Positions 54,156-64,000 are shown, numbered from the stretch's first letter. The stretch: DNA of 64,000 nucleotides from an uncultured Paraglaciecola sp. (GCA_947498355.1 CANMKA010000007.1:1-64000); one strand, 5' to 3'. The notes: a model not told the origin generated them from the letters alone. Numbers and translations: made by a program.

Positions 54156-54183
54156 AAAAAAAGGCACTGAAAAGTGCCTTTTT
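54156..54183. terminator. Intrinsic terminator between chrR and the lipid operon
   Basis: AAAAAAGGCACT and AGTGCCTTTTT form a GC-containing stem with a four-base loop and A/T-runs on both sides, 20 bases after the chrR stop codon. It separates the sigma/anti-sigma operon from the SnoaL-SDR-FAD-DUF1365-Cfa-DUF2878 operon. Confidence 0.88.
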
Positions 54184-54202
54184 AAATGGAGCTGTTTAAT
54201 TG

Positions 54203-54850
54203 CTAATAAATAAGCTTACCGATTGGATTTAGGGCCATACTCAAACCCTGAGTAAAATGCAAAGCATCGTTAGCTACCGTTAAACACAAGCAGCCCTCAG
54301 TGGTCTGTGGTGAATGCGTATTTGACTCATTCAACCAAATAAAGTCTCCCGGAACATAGCTGCCATTCTCATCATGGAATTCGCCAGCTAATAACACAGT
54401 AACTTCAAACCCTTTGTGAGTGTGCTGAGGTATAGTGCCACCACTTTCAATATGTAATAAGTTAGCGTGTACCTCACCTTCGTTCAAATCAACCTTGGCT
54501 CTGGCCAATTTACCTAACTTCATCCAGCTAGATAGCTGAACAGAACTCAAGGATTTAGGTAAGGTGTATTCTGTCCCTTTAATGTTGACACTAGATGCTT
54601 GACTTTTAGTAGCGAGCATTTCACTTTCATCGCTAGTAATCGCATCAATCATACTCATATCATGCCACTGCTCAAATTCGGTATCTGGCTCATCCAAAAA
54701 CAAGGCTGAACTTTCTTGTAGTGCTAAGACTTGATGCATACACTCTGAACAATTATCCGTATGCGCCGACACAGCAATAGAAAGAGAAGCAGGTAGCTGC
54801 CCTCGTGAAAATGCTAATAATAGCGATTGGCTTGGGTGATGCTTAATCAT
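54203..54850 (-). CDS. chrR: ChrR-type anti-sigma factor
   Basis: 215-aa zinc-binding anti-sigma factor that holds its ECF sigma inactive until singlet oxygen or organic peroxides appear. The ZAS zinc site is present: His5, His30, Cys34, Cys37 (SAHTDNCSEC), spaced as in Rhodobacter ChrR. The C-terminal cupin domain has H143-x-H145-x3-E149 (QHTHKGFE) and His179, the second metal site. It overlaps the sigma gene by eight bases. Both metal sites being intact suggests a working sensor. Confidence 0.93.
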   Translation of the reverse strand: MIKHHPSQSLLLAFSRGQLPASLSIAVSAHTDNCSECMHQVLALQESSALFLDEPDTEFEQWHDMSMIDAITSDESEMLATKSQASSVNIKGTEYTLPKSLSSVQLSSWMKLGKLARAKVDLNEGEVHANLLHIESGGTIPQHTHKGFEVTVLLAGEFHDENGSYVPGDFIWLNESNTHSPQTTEGCLCLTVANDALHFTQGLSMALNPIGKLIY

Positions 54851-55472
54851 TCGATTCTCCCAATTGATTTCTCAATTTATTTAATGCTAGTCTCAACCTA
54901 GACTTTACTGTTCCAACGGGGAGGTTGAGTTGTTTCGCAAGTTGTTCTTGCGTAGCTTGTTGAAAATACAGCCCAATTATCACTTGCTTTTGGTTTTCTG
55001 GTAATGTGGCTAGCATAGTTTTGATATTTTTGTTCTCTAGATGATCTTCAAAATTATCGACGTCTTCTGATACCAGCATGTTTTCCATTGGCCAGATATC
55101 ATCGCTAATTGTGTCTTCTCTCTGTGTTTGTATTTTACGTAACATGTCAAAACTCATGTTACGCATTATCGAGTACATCCAAGTAGTGGGTGCACCTCGT
55201 TCTCTTTTATAGAGGTGAGACTTTCTCCATATATTGGTCATAGTCTCCTGAACCAACTCCAAAGCCTGGGCTTCGTTGTTGAATTGCTTGATACCGAATT
55301 GTTTAATTCTTGGGGCAAACCATTTGAACAGTTCACTGAAAGCTGACTTACTTCTCAATGTCGCTACATCATGCAACCATCCACATAGCTCTTGATGCAT
55401 TGCACTTTGATCCCTTGGGCCACTCGTTACTGTCATAGCTTTTTTGTCTGTCCTGATATTGCTCGATAACAT
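54843..55472 (-). CDS. rpoE: ECF sigma factor of the RpoE-ChrR (ECF11-like) group
   Basis: 209-aa ECF sigma factor. Region 2 is seen in ALELVQETMTNIWRKSHLYKRERG and TTWMYSIMRNMSFDMLRK, region 4 in LPENQKQVIIGLYFQQATQEQLAKQLNLPVGTVKSRLRLALNKLR. Its cotranscription with chrR identifies the photooxidative-stress group rather than the envelope-stress RpoE. GGAAG upstream supports the ATG at 55472, but Met13 or Met25 are possible starts. Its targets probably include the operon downstream. Confidence 0.9.
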   Translation of the reverse strand: MLSSNIRTDKKAMTVTSGPRDQSAMHQELCGWLHDVATLRSKSAFSELFKWFAPRIKQFGIKQFNNEAQALELVQETMTNIWRKSHLYKRERGAPTTWMYSIMRNMSFDMLRKIQTQREDTISDDIWPMENMLVSEDVDNFEDHLENKNIKTMLATLPENQKQVIIGLYFQQATQEQLAKQLNLPVGTVKSRLRLALNKLRNQLGESND

Positions 55473-55760
55473 ACTTCATCTTCCCATTAAACCTAATGCT
55501 TCTCAATACGTGGCTCTTGGTAAAAAGGTTTAAAAAAGATAACCGTATACCAAAATAGTCAAAACGGTAGAGTACCTTCTCTCAACTATTACTCGCTAAT
55601 CAGTCTTACGTCCCACACAGGTCAAACGGTCAATCTCTAGGTAAAATTTAATCCTGTGATGCTCAGAAGAATATTTTTCTAAGAAAAACTATTTTTTGCT
55701 ATTTCGAGTATAAAAACAGGTATAATTTCAGCCATCTTAGAGGTGAGGAACAGTATCATT
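55473..55760. promoter_or_regulatory. Divergent control region of rpoE-chrR and ydiJ
   Basis: No gene is present. A TATAAT at 55721-55726 with TTGCTA at 55696-55701 (19-base spacing) is a plausible ydiJ promoter about 35 bases before the ATG. On the other side the rpoE promoter is expected, but I found no convincing ECF11-type TGATCC element. Confidence 0.4.
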
Positions 55761-58700
55761 ATGCTTCCAGCATTAAAGCCTAGCGACACAGTAAAAAACG
55801 AATACCAAGAATTTATTAATCAACTACAAGAGTCTTCCTACACGGGGGATATAGAGTTTAGTTATGGAAGTCGCTTAGCGGTCGCGACAGATAACTCTAT
55901 ATATCAAGCATTACCGCAGGCTGTACTACATCCTAAAGGCATAGAAGATCTGTCTGTCATTGGTAAACTTGCCAATTCGCATCCGCAGGTTCAGTTCTCT
56001 GCCAGAGGCGGCGGCACTGGAACCAATGGCCAATCTCTAACGTCAGGCATTGTGGTGGACTTATCTCGCCATATGAATAAAGTGCTAGAAGTTAACACCG
56101 AAGAAAAATGGGCGAAAGTCCAAGGCGGGGTAGTTAAAGACCAACTGAACGATGTACTGCGTCCTCTTGGCTTCTTCTTTGCTCCTGACTTATCCACCAG
56201 CAACCGGGCAACGGTAGGCGGTATGATCAACACAGACGCATCTGGGCAAGGCTCATTGGTTTACGGTAAGACCAGCGACCATGTTCTTGGCTTAACTTCT
56301 GTGTTGGCTGACGGTACTGTAATCGATACAGCTCCCATGCCATTGGCAGAAGCGAAAGCTTTGGCGGAGCAGAACTCTAAACTCGGCGAAATCACTAAAC
56401 AAATACTCGATACCTGTATTGGCAAACGCGAACAAATATTAGAAAAATTCCCTCGTTTAAATCGCTTTTTAACCGGCTACGACCTAGAAAACACCTTAAA
56501 TTCTGAACAAACCATGCTGGATGTGAGCCGAGTCATTACTGGTTCGGAAGGTTCTCTTGCATTTGTTGCTCAAGCTAAGCTCAACATTACCCCCATTGCG
56601 ACATTTAAAGCCTTGGTAAATGTTAAGTACGATTCTTTCCAATCGGCTTTGAAGCATGCCCCCAGTATGGTCGCTGCCAATGCAACCTCAGTAGAAACCG
56701 TCGACAGCAACGTATTAAACCTAGCCAAACAAGATATTATCTGGCACTCGGTTCAAGACTTAATCACAGAAGTAGAAGGCAAAGAAGTACTTGGCTTGAA
56801 TATGGTTGAGTACAATAGCAACGACCAAATCGACATAGAACGCAAAATTGCACAATTGTTTGACGAATTAGCCAACGCCGAAGACTTAGGTGTAATTGGT
56901 TATCAGGTAACCTACGACAAACAAGACATCAGCAAAATCTACGCGATGCGCAAGAAGTCTGTGGGCCTATTAGGTAAAACTAAAGGCGTTAAGAAACCCC
57001 TAGCCTTTGTAGAGGACACAGCGGTACCACCCGAAAACTTAGCTGATTTTATTATGGAATTTCGTGCCCTACTCGATGGTTATGGCCTACATTACGGCAT
57101 GTTTGGCCATGTAGATGCTGGGGTTTTACATGTTAGACCCGCCTTAGATATGTGCGATCCTGAGCAAGAAAAACTCATCCCGCAGATATCCGACAAAGTG
57201 GTTGCTTTGGTGGCTAAATATGGTGGCTTGATGTGGGGCGAACACGGTAAAGGATATCGCAGCGAATATGCACCACAGTTTTTCGGCGAAACCTTGTATA
57301 CAGAACTACGTAAAATCAAATCTGCATTCGATCCGTTAAATAAAATGAATCCAGGTAAAATCTGTACACCTCTCGATAGTGAGGCTGAGCTCGTTAAAGT
57401 ATCTGGATTGAAACGCGGCGAATTTGATCGACAAATCCCAACGGAAGTTCGCACCTCATTCGAACCCGCCATGAGTTGTAACGGTAACGGTTTGTGCTTC
57501 AACTACGACACCAGTTCTCCTATGTGTCCATCGTTTAAGATAACTGGCGATAGACGCCATAGTCCCAAAGGCAGAGCGGGTATAGTTCGTGAGTGGTTGC
57601 GTTTGTTGAGCGAAAAAAATATTGATGTGAACGAACTCGAACACAATCAAGATCCACCTAGTTGGTTTGAGCGTTTTAGAAACTCTACAGACAAGAACCA
57701 AGAAGACGATTTTTCTCACCAAGTGTTAGAAGTCATGGAAGGCTGTTTAGCGTGTAAAGCCTGCTCTAGCCAGTGCCCAGTAAGTGTTGATGTACCCAGC
57801 TTTCGCTCAAGATTTTTAAGTATGTATCACCAAAGGTATCTCCGCCCTGCGAAAGATCATCTAGTGGGCAATATTGAAAAAATGACGCCTTTAATGGCCA
57901 AAGCCCCAAAATTCGTGAATTTTTTCTTAAAACAAGACTGGATGAATACGGCTATTCGTAAAACCGTTGGCTATGTTGACTCGCCTATTCTGTCTGTCCC
58001 TACCCTTAGCAAAAGGCTGGAAAATCATCCCGCCGCTCATTTTAATTTGGCCGAGCTACAGATTTTAAAAGAATCAGAGCTTGCTAAGAAAGTCTGTATC
58101 GTACAAGACCCCTTTACCAGCTTTTACGATGCTCAAGTGGTTGAGCATCTCGTGACGCTGATCAGTAAGCTAGGCTTCGAACCTGTATTATTGCCATTCA
58201 TGCCAAATGGTAAACCACAACACGTAAAAGGCTTTTTAAAGGAGTTTGCTAGCACGGCTAAAAGTGCCGCCGATTTACTAAATCAAGTAGCTAACTTATC
58301 GATTCCACTGGTGGGGGTAGATGCCTCTATGGTGCTCTGCTATCGAGATGAATACAGCAAAATACTTGGCAAAAAACGCGGAGACTTTAAGGTTCAAATG
58401 GTACACGAGTGGCTGAAAGACATTGAGCTGCCCATCGCAAAAGACAACCAGCAAAAATATGCCTTGTTTGGACACTGCAGTGAGAAAACGGCGCTACCGA
58501 CGTCAGAAAAAGATTGGCAACAAATCTTTGCCAAAGCCGAGCTGGGTTTAACACCCATAGCAGTGGGTTGTTGTGGCATGGCTGGTACATTTGGTCATGA
58601 AGCCAGCCACTTTGAAGAGTCTAAAGGCTTGTATCAACTCAGTTGGGAAAGTGCAGTTAAGCAATATCAGCCAGAGCAAATATTGGCTACTGGCTATTCT

Positions 58701-58775
58701 TGTCGCAGCCAAGTTGCTAGATTTGAAGGTACCAAGCCCAAACATCCATTGCAAATATTGGCTGAGTGTTTGTAG
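55761..58775 (+). CDS. ydiJ: YdiJ-type FAD-linked oxidase with iron-sulfur and CCG domains
   Basis: About 1004 aa, matching E. coli YdiJ end to end; the family oxidises D-2-hydroxy acids such as D-2-hydroxyglutarate and passes electrons to the membrane. Domains: FAD-binding PCMH-type (ARGGGTGTNGQSLTSG near 85-100), FAD-oxidase C-terminal domain (HYGMFGHVDAGVLHVRP), Cys-rich Fe-S segments (CNGNGLCFNYD, then CLACKACSSQCP), and a C-terminal CCG region (GHCSEK, GCCGMAGTFGHE). A GTG at 55743 is in frame, but ATG 55761 gives the family N terminus with GAGG upstream. It stands alone before a strong terminator. Confidence 0.93.
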   Translation: MLPALKPSDTVKNEYQEFINQLQESSYTGDIEFSYGSRLAVATDNSIYQALPQAVLHPKGIEDLSVIGKLANSHPQVQFSARGGGTGTNGQSLTSGIVVDLSRHMNKVLEVNTEEKWAKVQGGVVKDQLNDVLRPLGFFFAPDLSTSNRATVGGMINTDASGQGSLVYGKTSDHVLGLTSVLADGTVIDTAPMPLAEAKALAEQNSKLGEITKQILDTCIGKREQILEKFPRLNRFLTGYDLENTLNSEQTMLDVSRVITGSEGSLAFVAQAKLNITPIATFKALVNVKYDSFQSALKHAPSMVAANATSVETVDSNVLNLAKQDIIWHSVQDLITEVEGKEVLGLNMVEYNSNDQIDIERKIAQLFDELANAEDLGVIGYQVTYDKQDISKIYAMRKKSVGLLGKTKGVKKPLAFVEDTAVPPENLADFIMEFRALLDGYGLHYGMFGHVDAGVLHVRPALDMCDPEQEKLIPQISDKVVALVAKYGGLMWGEHGKGYRSEYAPQFFGETLYTELRKIKSAFDPLNKMNPGKICTPLDSEAELVKVSGLKRGEFDRQIPTEVRTSFEPAMSCNGNGLCFNYDTSSPMCPSFKITGDRRHSPKGRAGIVREWLRLLSEKNIDVNELEHNQDPPSWFERFRNSTDKNQEDDFSHQVLEVMEGCLACKACSSQCPVSVDVPSFRSRFLSMYHQRYLRPAKDHLVGNIEKMTPLMAKAPKFVNFFLKQDWMNTAIRKTVGYVDSPILSVPTLSKRLENHPAAHFNLAELQILKESELAKKVCIVQDPFTSFYDAQVVEHLVTLISKLGFEPVLLPFMPNGKPQHVKGFLKEFASTAKSAADLLNQVANLSIPLVGVDASMVLCYRDEYSKILGKKRGDFKVQMVHEWLKDIELPIAKDNQQKYALFGHCSEKTALPTSEKDWQQIFAKAELGLTPIAVGCCGMAGTFGHEASHFEESKGLYQLSWESAVKQYQPEQILATGYSCRSQVARFEGTKPKHPLQILAECL

Positions 58776-58865
58776 GGATACATTCACTGGATTTATGCCC
58801 CAAGCTAAACCTAGATAATACAATTCAGCGTAATCTGAACCATATCTGAAAAGTCAGGTTAAATA

Positions 58866-58916
58866 AAAAGGCCCTTAGGTACTTTGTCATCTTAACAAAG
58901 CAACCAAGGGCCTTTT
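58866..58916. terminator. Bidirectional terminator between ydiJ and the GNAT-roxA operon
   Basis: AAAAGGCCCTT (58866-58876) pairs with AAGGGCCTTTT (58906-58916), and within it CTTTGT pairs with ACAAAG, giving a long, nearly continuous hairpin. It serves ydiJ on plus and the acetyltransferase gene on minus. Confidence 0.88.
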
Positions 58917-58944
58917 GAGTTAATACTATAAAATTTAACCTAAC

Positions 58945-59403
58945 TTAATGAGTAAGCTCAACCCTAGCCAAAGAAAACTCGCTAAGCCTACACATTAATG
59001 GTTGCCTAGGTGTACCTGCATCCATATAAACCGTACCGACTGGTCGAAATCCTTGTTGTCGATAATAATTAACACCGTCTAATTCGCATTGTACAACCAC
59101 TTCTTCTAACGCGTTTTGCTTGGCGATAGCTAACAATGCATCAAAGAGTAATCTGTATACTTCAGCGCCTCTATACTCCGGCTCAACTGCTATGCGGCCT
59201 ATTTCTCCTTTGGGAGTAATACGGCCTGTGGCAATTTCATGATCCCGTTCATCAAACACCAATATATGAAATGCATGACGATCCTGATAATCAAACTCGC
59301 ATTCTTTTGGAATGCGCCACTGGCAGACAAATACTTTCTCTCTAATTTTTCTTAGTTTGTGTTGTTCCTGTTCCCAGCCGACGTTTTTGGTATAAAACGT
59401 CAT
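58945..59403 (-). CDS. GNAT family N-acetyltransferase downstream of roxA
   Basis: 152-aa acetyltransferase of the YjcF/ElaA-like GNAT group. The acetyl-CoA motif is IGRIAVEPEYRGAEVYRLLF near 70-90 (the usual Q/RxxGxG/A is relaxed to RGAEVY), followed by VQCELDGVNYYRQQGF. It starts 14 bases after roxA and is probably cotranscribed. Acceptor unknown. The changed motif A could mean altered cofactor binding, though this also occurs in active relatives. Confidence 0.85.
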   Translation of the reverse strand: MTFYTKNVGWEQEQHKLRKIREKVFVCQWRIPKECEFDYQDRHAFHILVFDERDHEIATGRITPKGEIGRIAVEPEYRGAEVYRLLFDALLAIAKQNALEEVVVQCELDGVNYYRQQGFRPVGTVYMDAGTPRQPLMCRLSEFSLARVELTH

Positions 59404-59417
59404 GTGTCACTCCTAAG

Positions 59418-60554
59418 TTACTCGAAGTACCAATACCCCGAGCTGATAAGTGTAGACACAAGTTGATTAAAATGAGGACTAAGATGGGAATTATTTCTCT
59501 CTTTTGGATCAAAATATGGCTGACACAACAAATCATTGAGCAAAGCATCCTCAGAGTGGGGGCAAGAAAAAGCCTGCCCCTCAACGTAAAACTCGATTGA
59601 ATCTTTTTCGCTTGTTTTAACCCATACCGGCTTTACCCCTAACGTCCGGTACAAAATTTGGCCCGATGCAAAATATTCTTCAACCTCAGCAGCCGATAGC
59701 TCCTCTTCGCTACCATCTGCATCTTGGTATAGGCTTTGACTTAAAAAGCGCGGTAACCACTGAGTAAAAGCAGGGCTGTCTATTGCTCGATGCAGTAATG
59801 CCCTAAACTCTTCCGTATCGGTTTGAGACAGTTCAGCACTCTTGTCTCTGGGCGCAAGTACTTGGCCTTGATAGCGTTCATTTAAGAGATTTTCGTCGCT
59901 CGCAAAATCTGCCAGTGCCGATAACATCTCTTGCTGTGATGGCGCTCGAAAACCCACCGAATAATTTAAACACTCGCCAGTAGCTATACCATTATGGGGG
60001 TGATTAGCTGGGATATAGACAATATCACCGGGATACAAGACTTGGTCTATTACCGGTGTAAAATCCTCAATTTGACCAAGATCAGGGTGAGGACGACTCG
60101 CCTTATAACTATCTGGCAGTCCGACTTGCCAGCGCCTAGCGCCTTTTCCTTGCACAATAAACACATCGTACTGGTCAAGGTGAGGCCCTACCCCGCCGCC
60201 CTCATTCGAAAAACTGACCATTAAGTCGTCCATTCGCCAATGAGGTATAAAATCAAAACTGCGCAATAAAGCCTCGGCTTCTGGCACATATTGGTCAACT
60301 GATTGAACCAATAATGTCCATGCCCCAACACAATGTTGATTAATATCAATAAACGGACCATGAGCCACGTCCCATCGACTATCAAGGCGGTGAATAATGC
60401 GCGAATCTACTTCGCCCTCTTGAGATAAGCCTGCCAAAATATGTTCATCGAGAGGATCAACAAAATTTACCAGTCCTTGCTTAATTACTCTTGGCTTCTT
60501 CTGCCAGTAGTTCGCTAAAAAATCTGCTTTATCAAAGTTATGTAATGCGTACAT
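59418..60554 (-). CDS. roxA: Ribosomal protein uL16 arginine hydroxylase RoxA (YcfD)
   Basis: JmjC-type 2-oxoglutarate/Fe(II) oxygenase that hydroxylates an arginine of ribosomal protein uL16. The metal motif is HLDQYDVF (H-x-D near 125-127) with the distal His in NHPHNGIATGE near 187, inside a cupin core containing GKGARRWQVG. The long C-terminal helical and winged part fits the 373-aa E. coli protein; this one has 378 aa. It lies 26 bases after the cyclase gene, so the three minus-strand genes may be one operon. Confidence 0.93.
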   Translation of the reverse strand: MYALHNFDKADFLANYWQKKPRVIKQGLVNFVDPLDEHILAGLSQEGEVDSRIIHRLDSRWDVAHGPFIDINQHCVGAWTLLVQSVDQYVPEAEALLRSFDFIPHWRMDDLMVSFSNEGGGVGPHLDQYDVFIVQGKGARRWQVGLPDSYKASRPHPDLGQIEDFTPVIDQVLYPGDIVYIPANHPHNGIATGECLNYSVGFRAPSQQEMLSALADFASDENLLNERYQGQVLAPRDKSAELSQTDTEEFRALLHRAIDSPAFTQWLPRFLSQSLYQDADGSEEELSAAEVEEYFASGQILYRTLGVKPVWVKTSEKDSIEFYVEGQAFSCPHSEDALLNDLLCQPYFDPKERNNSHLSPHFNQLVSTLISSGYWYFE

Positions 60555-60580
60555 TCTGAGCCTGCTGTATGTGAAATGCG

Positions 60581-61807
60581 CTATGGGGATTTAGGCCCTT
60601 TTAGCCAATAAGTGGTTACTGGGCCAATACCTTTAACATTGACTTGGCCGCGCGCTTCGTAATCAAAAAGCGCTTTAGTTAACTCGTAGGTAGATTGGGT
60701 AGTTTGCACTCGATTTTCAGCGCCTTGGCTTTCCATTCGAGAAGCCAAATTCACTGCCTCGCCCCACATGTCATAGCTAAACTTGTTTTTACCTATTATA
60801 CCTGCAACTACCTCACCACACCCAATACCAATTCGCAGTCCAGTTTTTAAATTGTATTTGAGGCTGATCCTGTTAAACGCATCAAGCATATCCAGCGCAC
60901 AGTAACAACAAGACGCGGCATGTTGAGAGTTTGCTTTGGGTAAGCCCCCTGCTGCCATGTAACCATCGCCACTGGTTTTAATTTTTTCGAGACCATATTT
61001 TACGGATAGTTCGTCAAACTCACAGAAAACCTCATTTAAGATGCGGACCAATTGCTGGGGACTATGCTTTTTGCATAAAGGTGTAAAATCTTGAATATCG
61101 GCAAATAAAATACTGGCTTGGGCAAAGTAGTCGGCGATCAAACCTTTTGAGCTTTTTAATCGCTGGGCGATACTGTTGGGTAAAATATTAAGCAGTAATT
61201 GTTCTGAGCGTTTGCGCTCAAACGCAACTTTCTGCCAGCTTTTAGTTACGTTTTTTTGAATATGAAAACTACAAAGCAAGGTAGCAAGTACCAATAATGC
61301 TGCACTCGATAATTTGAAGCTTTGCTGGGCCACGCTATAGTTATTAGGTAAGTAAACTTGATAATAGCCTTCGCTCAGAACAAACAAGCCCGCAAACACA
61401 AGAGTAAATAACCATTTACACCAAGTCTCTGAGGGCACAAATAAGAAAGGCAAGCACACTATGGCCAGCAAGTAGAAAAAATGAATATGCAAATCGAGCT
61501 GCCAAACCCAAGTTGTAAGTACCAGATCGATTAAATAAACCGATACTAGCATCAGCTTGGCCGACAAATAATGGGCTCTACGATTGAGCAAAGGCACACA
61601 TACCAGTGCAACAATAACCGACACAGAGATAGCAAATTGCCGCTGCCCTTCTTCTGGCCAAAATACTATGGCTGCGGGTAATTGCATAATTGAGATTAAA
61701 CTCACCAAAAAGGCGATAACGTTAGTTAGTCTGACTGGTGTGACATTTTCATGAGGGTAATGCGAAAGCCCGGCTGATACCCAGGCTCTCAGAAACGACG
61801 TGAGCAT
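60581..61807 (-). CDS. Membrane-bound class III adenylate/guanylate cyclase
   Basis: 408 aa. About six transmembrane helices fill residues 25-190, followed by a class III cyclase catalytic domain with the metal-binding Asp pair in ILFADIQDFTPL (near 232-243), KIKTSGDGYMAAGG and WGEAVNLASRME. Substrate-specifying residues suggest adenylate cyclase (Lys in KIKTSGD), but I cannot be sure by eye. The membrane part could sense envelope or lipid signals. Downstream roxA follows by 26 bases. Confidence 0.88.
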   Translation of the reverse strand: MLTSFLRAWVSAGLSHYPHENVTPVRLTNVIAFLVSLISIMQLPAAIVFWPEEGQRQFAISVSVIVALVCVPLLNRRAHYLSAKLMLVSVYLIDLVLTTWVWQLDLHIHFFYLLAIVCLPFLFVPSETWCKWLFTLVFAGLFVLSEGYYQVYLPNNYSVAQQSFKLSSAALLVLATLLCSFHIQKNVTKSWQKVAFERKRSEQLLLNILPNSIAQRLKSSKGLIADYFAQASILFADIQDFTPLCKKHSPQQLVRILNEVFCEFDELSVKYGLEKIKTSGDGYMAAGGLPKANSQHAASCCYCALDMLDAFNRISLKYNLKTGLRIGIGCGEVVAGIIGKNKFSYDMWGEAVNLASRMESQGAENRVQTTQSTYELTKALFDYEARGQVNVKGIGPVTTYWLKGPKSP

Positions 61808-61894
61808 TTTTAAATCCTTTTAAAATATTCAACTTCACCACCAACACTCAATGTTGGGCCCATACGTAATACCAAAAGGTATAAATCTAGCGTA

Positions 61895-61921
61895 TCTCTG
61901 AGAAAGTTGCTTTCTGAGAGA
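61895..61921. repeat. Hairpin upstream of the cyclase gene
   Basis: TCTCTGAGAAAG (61895-61906) and CTTTCTGAGAGA (61910-61921) pair in 11 of 12 bases around TTG, in the leader or promoter region of the cyclase gene. No T-run follows on either strand. Confidence 0.4.
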
Positions 61922-61971
61922 GTCTCCTTTAAAAAAATGGTTGCATATAAAACAACCAAATTTCAGGAAGA

Positions 61972-61997
61972 GGTATCTCACCTATGGGCGAGATACC
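61972..61997 (-). terminator. Hairpin downstream of purB
   Basis: GGTATCTC (61972-61979) and GAGATACC (61990-61997) form a perfect eight-base stem, about 60 bases after the purB stop codon on the minus strand. There is no strong T-run, so it is a weak terminator candidate. Confidence 0.35.
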
Positions 61998-62058
61998 GGC
62001 TAAATTGATAGGATCAGTGTAGTCAAACTCACTTACAAAAGGATAAAAAAATCACCTT

Positions 62059-63441
<1,383 letters not shown>

Positions 63442-63999
63442 CTAATTTGGTTTAATAATATGATTGAAAGTATGTTGTGCGCTTTTTAATATAGGTTTTC
63501 TATTGAATAAAATTTGTCTACGACGGCCACCGAGTTGACGCCAAAGTACCGCAGAGCGAACTCCACCCAATAACGCCGCTCTTACCCTATACTGATTATC
63601 TTCGCGCTTGAGTAAAGCAGGATCGCCTCCCACCTGAATACGTCGCCCTAAAGGGCTAATGATATCTGAATAAATACTGTCGAGGTTTCTGAGCATTTGC
63701 GTTTCGAGTAGCTCAAGGTGAGCGCGTTGGCGTTGAATATTACCAATTCTCTGCCCTAGTTCAGCCATGGCCTTTTGGTTGCCTGTTAGCTTGCGCTCAA
63801 TGGATAACAAGTTAGCAATATAGCGAGTAATCTCGACATCTTTTTTACTATCATTACCCAGTTGACTGAGCAAGGTTTCAAACCCTAACGCTAATTGGTT
63901 AACGTCACCGTACACCTGTTCAGGGGTGTCAGGCTCAGTGATAGTTAAGCTATTGATCACTGTGTACAAGGCTTGACTATCGAATTCAGCTTGCCTTGC
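63442..63999 (-). CDS. hflD: Lysogenization regulator HflD (5' end beyond the window)
   Basis: HflD binds lambda CII and reduces lysogeny in E. coli; its host role is a membrane-linked adaptor encoded with mnmA and purB. About 185 residues are visible, with LERKLTGNQKAMAELGQRIGNIQRQ (coiled coil; given in part), DIISPLGRRIQVGG and RAALLGGVRSAVLWRQLGG. A TTG at 63969 could be read as a start, but homology (AEFDSQALYTVINSL) continues upstream to the window edge, so the gene is cut off, missing roughly 25-30 N-terminal residues. Confidence 0.92.
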   Translation of the reverse strand, partial: ARQAEFDSQALYTVINSLTITEPDTPEQVYGDVNQLALGFETLLSQLGNDSKKDVEITRYIANLLSIERKLTGNQKAMAELGQRIGNIQRQRAHLELLETQMLRNLDSIYSDIISPLGRRIQVGGDPALLKREDNQYRVRAALLGGVRSAVLWRQLGGRRRQILFNRKPILKSAQHTFNHIIKPN

Positions 64000-64000
64000 C

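Noticed and set aside
57092-57502. 136-codon frame antisense to ydiJ
   Set aside because: ydiJ is conserved through this stretch including active-site motifs; the antisense frame has no protein-like features.

Overview
This 64 kb window reads as chromosome of a marine-type gammaproteobacterium of the order Alteromonadales (Alteromonas/Glaciecola/Paraglaciecola-like). That is an inference from gene content and order: accD-folC-dedD-cvpA-purF, glrK-qseG-glrR, aroF-tyrA beside pheA, smpB/ssrA/ratAB, hflD-purB, ydiJ and roxA all match gammaproteobacterial syntenies, and the proteins most resemble Alteromonas/Shewanella/Vibrio-type orthologues. Base composition is moderately AT-rich, coding density is high, and most genes lie on the minus strand. 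No rRNA or tRNA gene is seen; the only stable RNA recognised is tmRNA.

Layout. 0-6 kb: purine, folate and lipid housekeeping (purF, cvpA, dedD/SPOR, folC, accD) and truA. 6-10 kb: the GlrK-QseG-GlrR sigma-54 two-component operon and a small EF-hand protein. 10-14 kb: an fbpABC ferric-iron ABC transporter behind a clear Fur box. 14-17.5 kb: a partner-switching module (receiver-PP2C-kinase protein plus STAS antagonist), divergent from yciH and a tandem-receiver protein. 17.7-21.3 kb: pheA converging on aroF-tyrA through a shared terminator, with a TyrR-like box before aroF. 21.6-29.9 kb: an eight-gene envelope operon without a function I recognise. 30-32.3 kb: an accessory patch with a PhyH dioxygenase, a GNAT gene, a decayed IS256-type transposase and duplicated non-coding repeats. 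32.3-39.8 kb: a GFA protein, ybiB/trpD2 and the nitrate assimilation operon nirB-nirD-nasA. 40-45 kb: TraB/GumN protein, moeA, a MATE pump, a MOSC protein and MscS. 45.1-46.3 kb: a small foreign patch next to ssrA holding a broken higBA pair and an AlpA-like regulator. 46.3-48.3 kb: ssrA, smpB, ratA, ratB. 48.4-55.5 kb: an ECF sigma factor/ChrR pair with a membrane-lipid modification operon. 55.7-64 kb: ydiJ, GNAT, roxA, a class III nucleotide cyclase, purB and the 5'-truncated hflD.

The best candidate for an undescribed system is the 21.6-29.9 kb operon. It encodes one TolQ/ExbB/MotA-type proton-channel subunit and two proteins whose single N-terminal helix carries the TolR/ExbD-like Asp but whose export domain is a coiled coil plus a von Willebrand A domain. 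It also encodes a PEGA-SUMF1 membrane protein lacking the formylglycine-generating cysteines, a tail-repeat membrane protein, two lipoproteins and an unlisted 35-residue membrane peptide. Together this looks like a proton-motive-force-driven trans-envelope machine.

The second notable point is the nirB control region. It stacks an NtrC-type dyad, a sigma-54 promoter and a leader RNA with hairpins ending in an intrinsic terminator just before nirB. That is the architecture of Klebsiella-type nas attenuation, here in front of nirBD-nasA. The moeA and MOSC genes downstream fit molybdenum cofactor supply for NasA.
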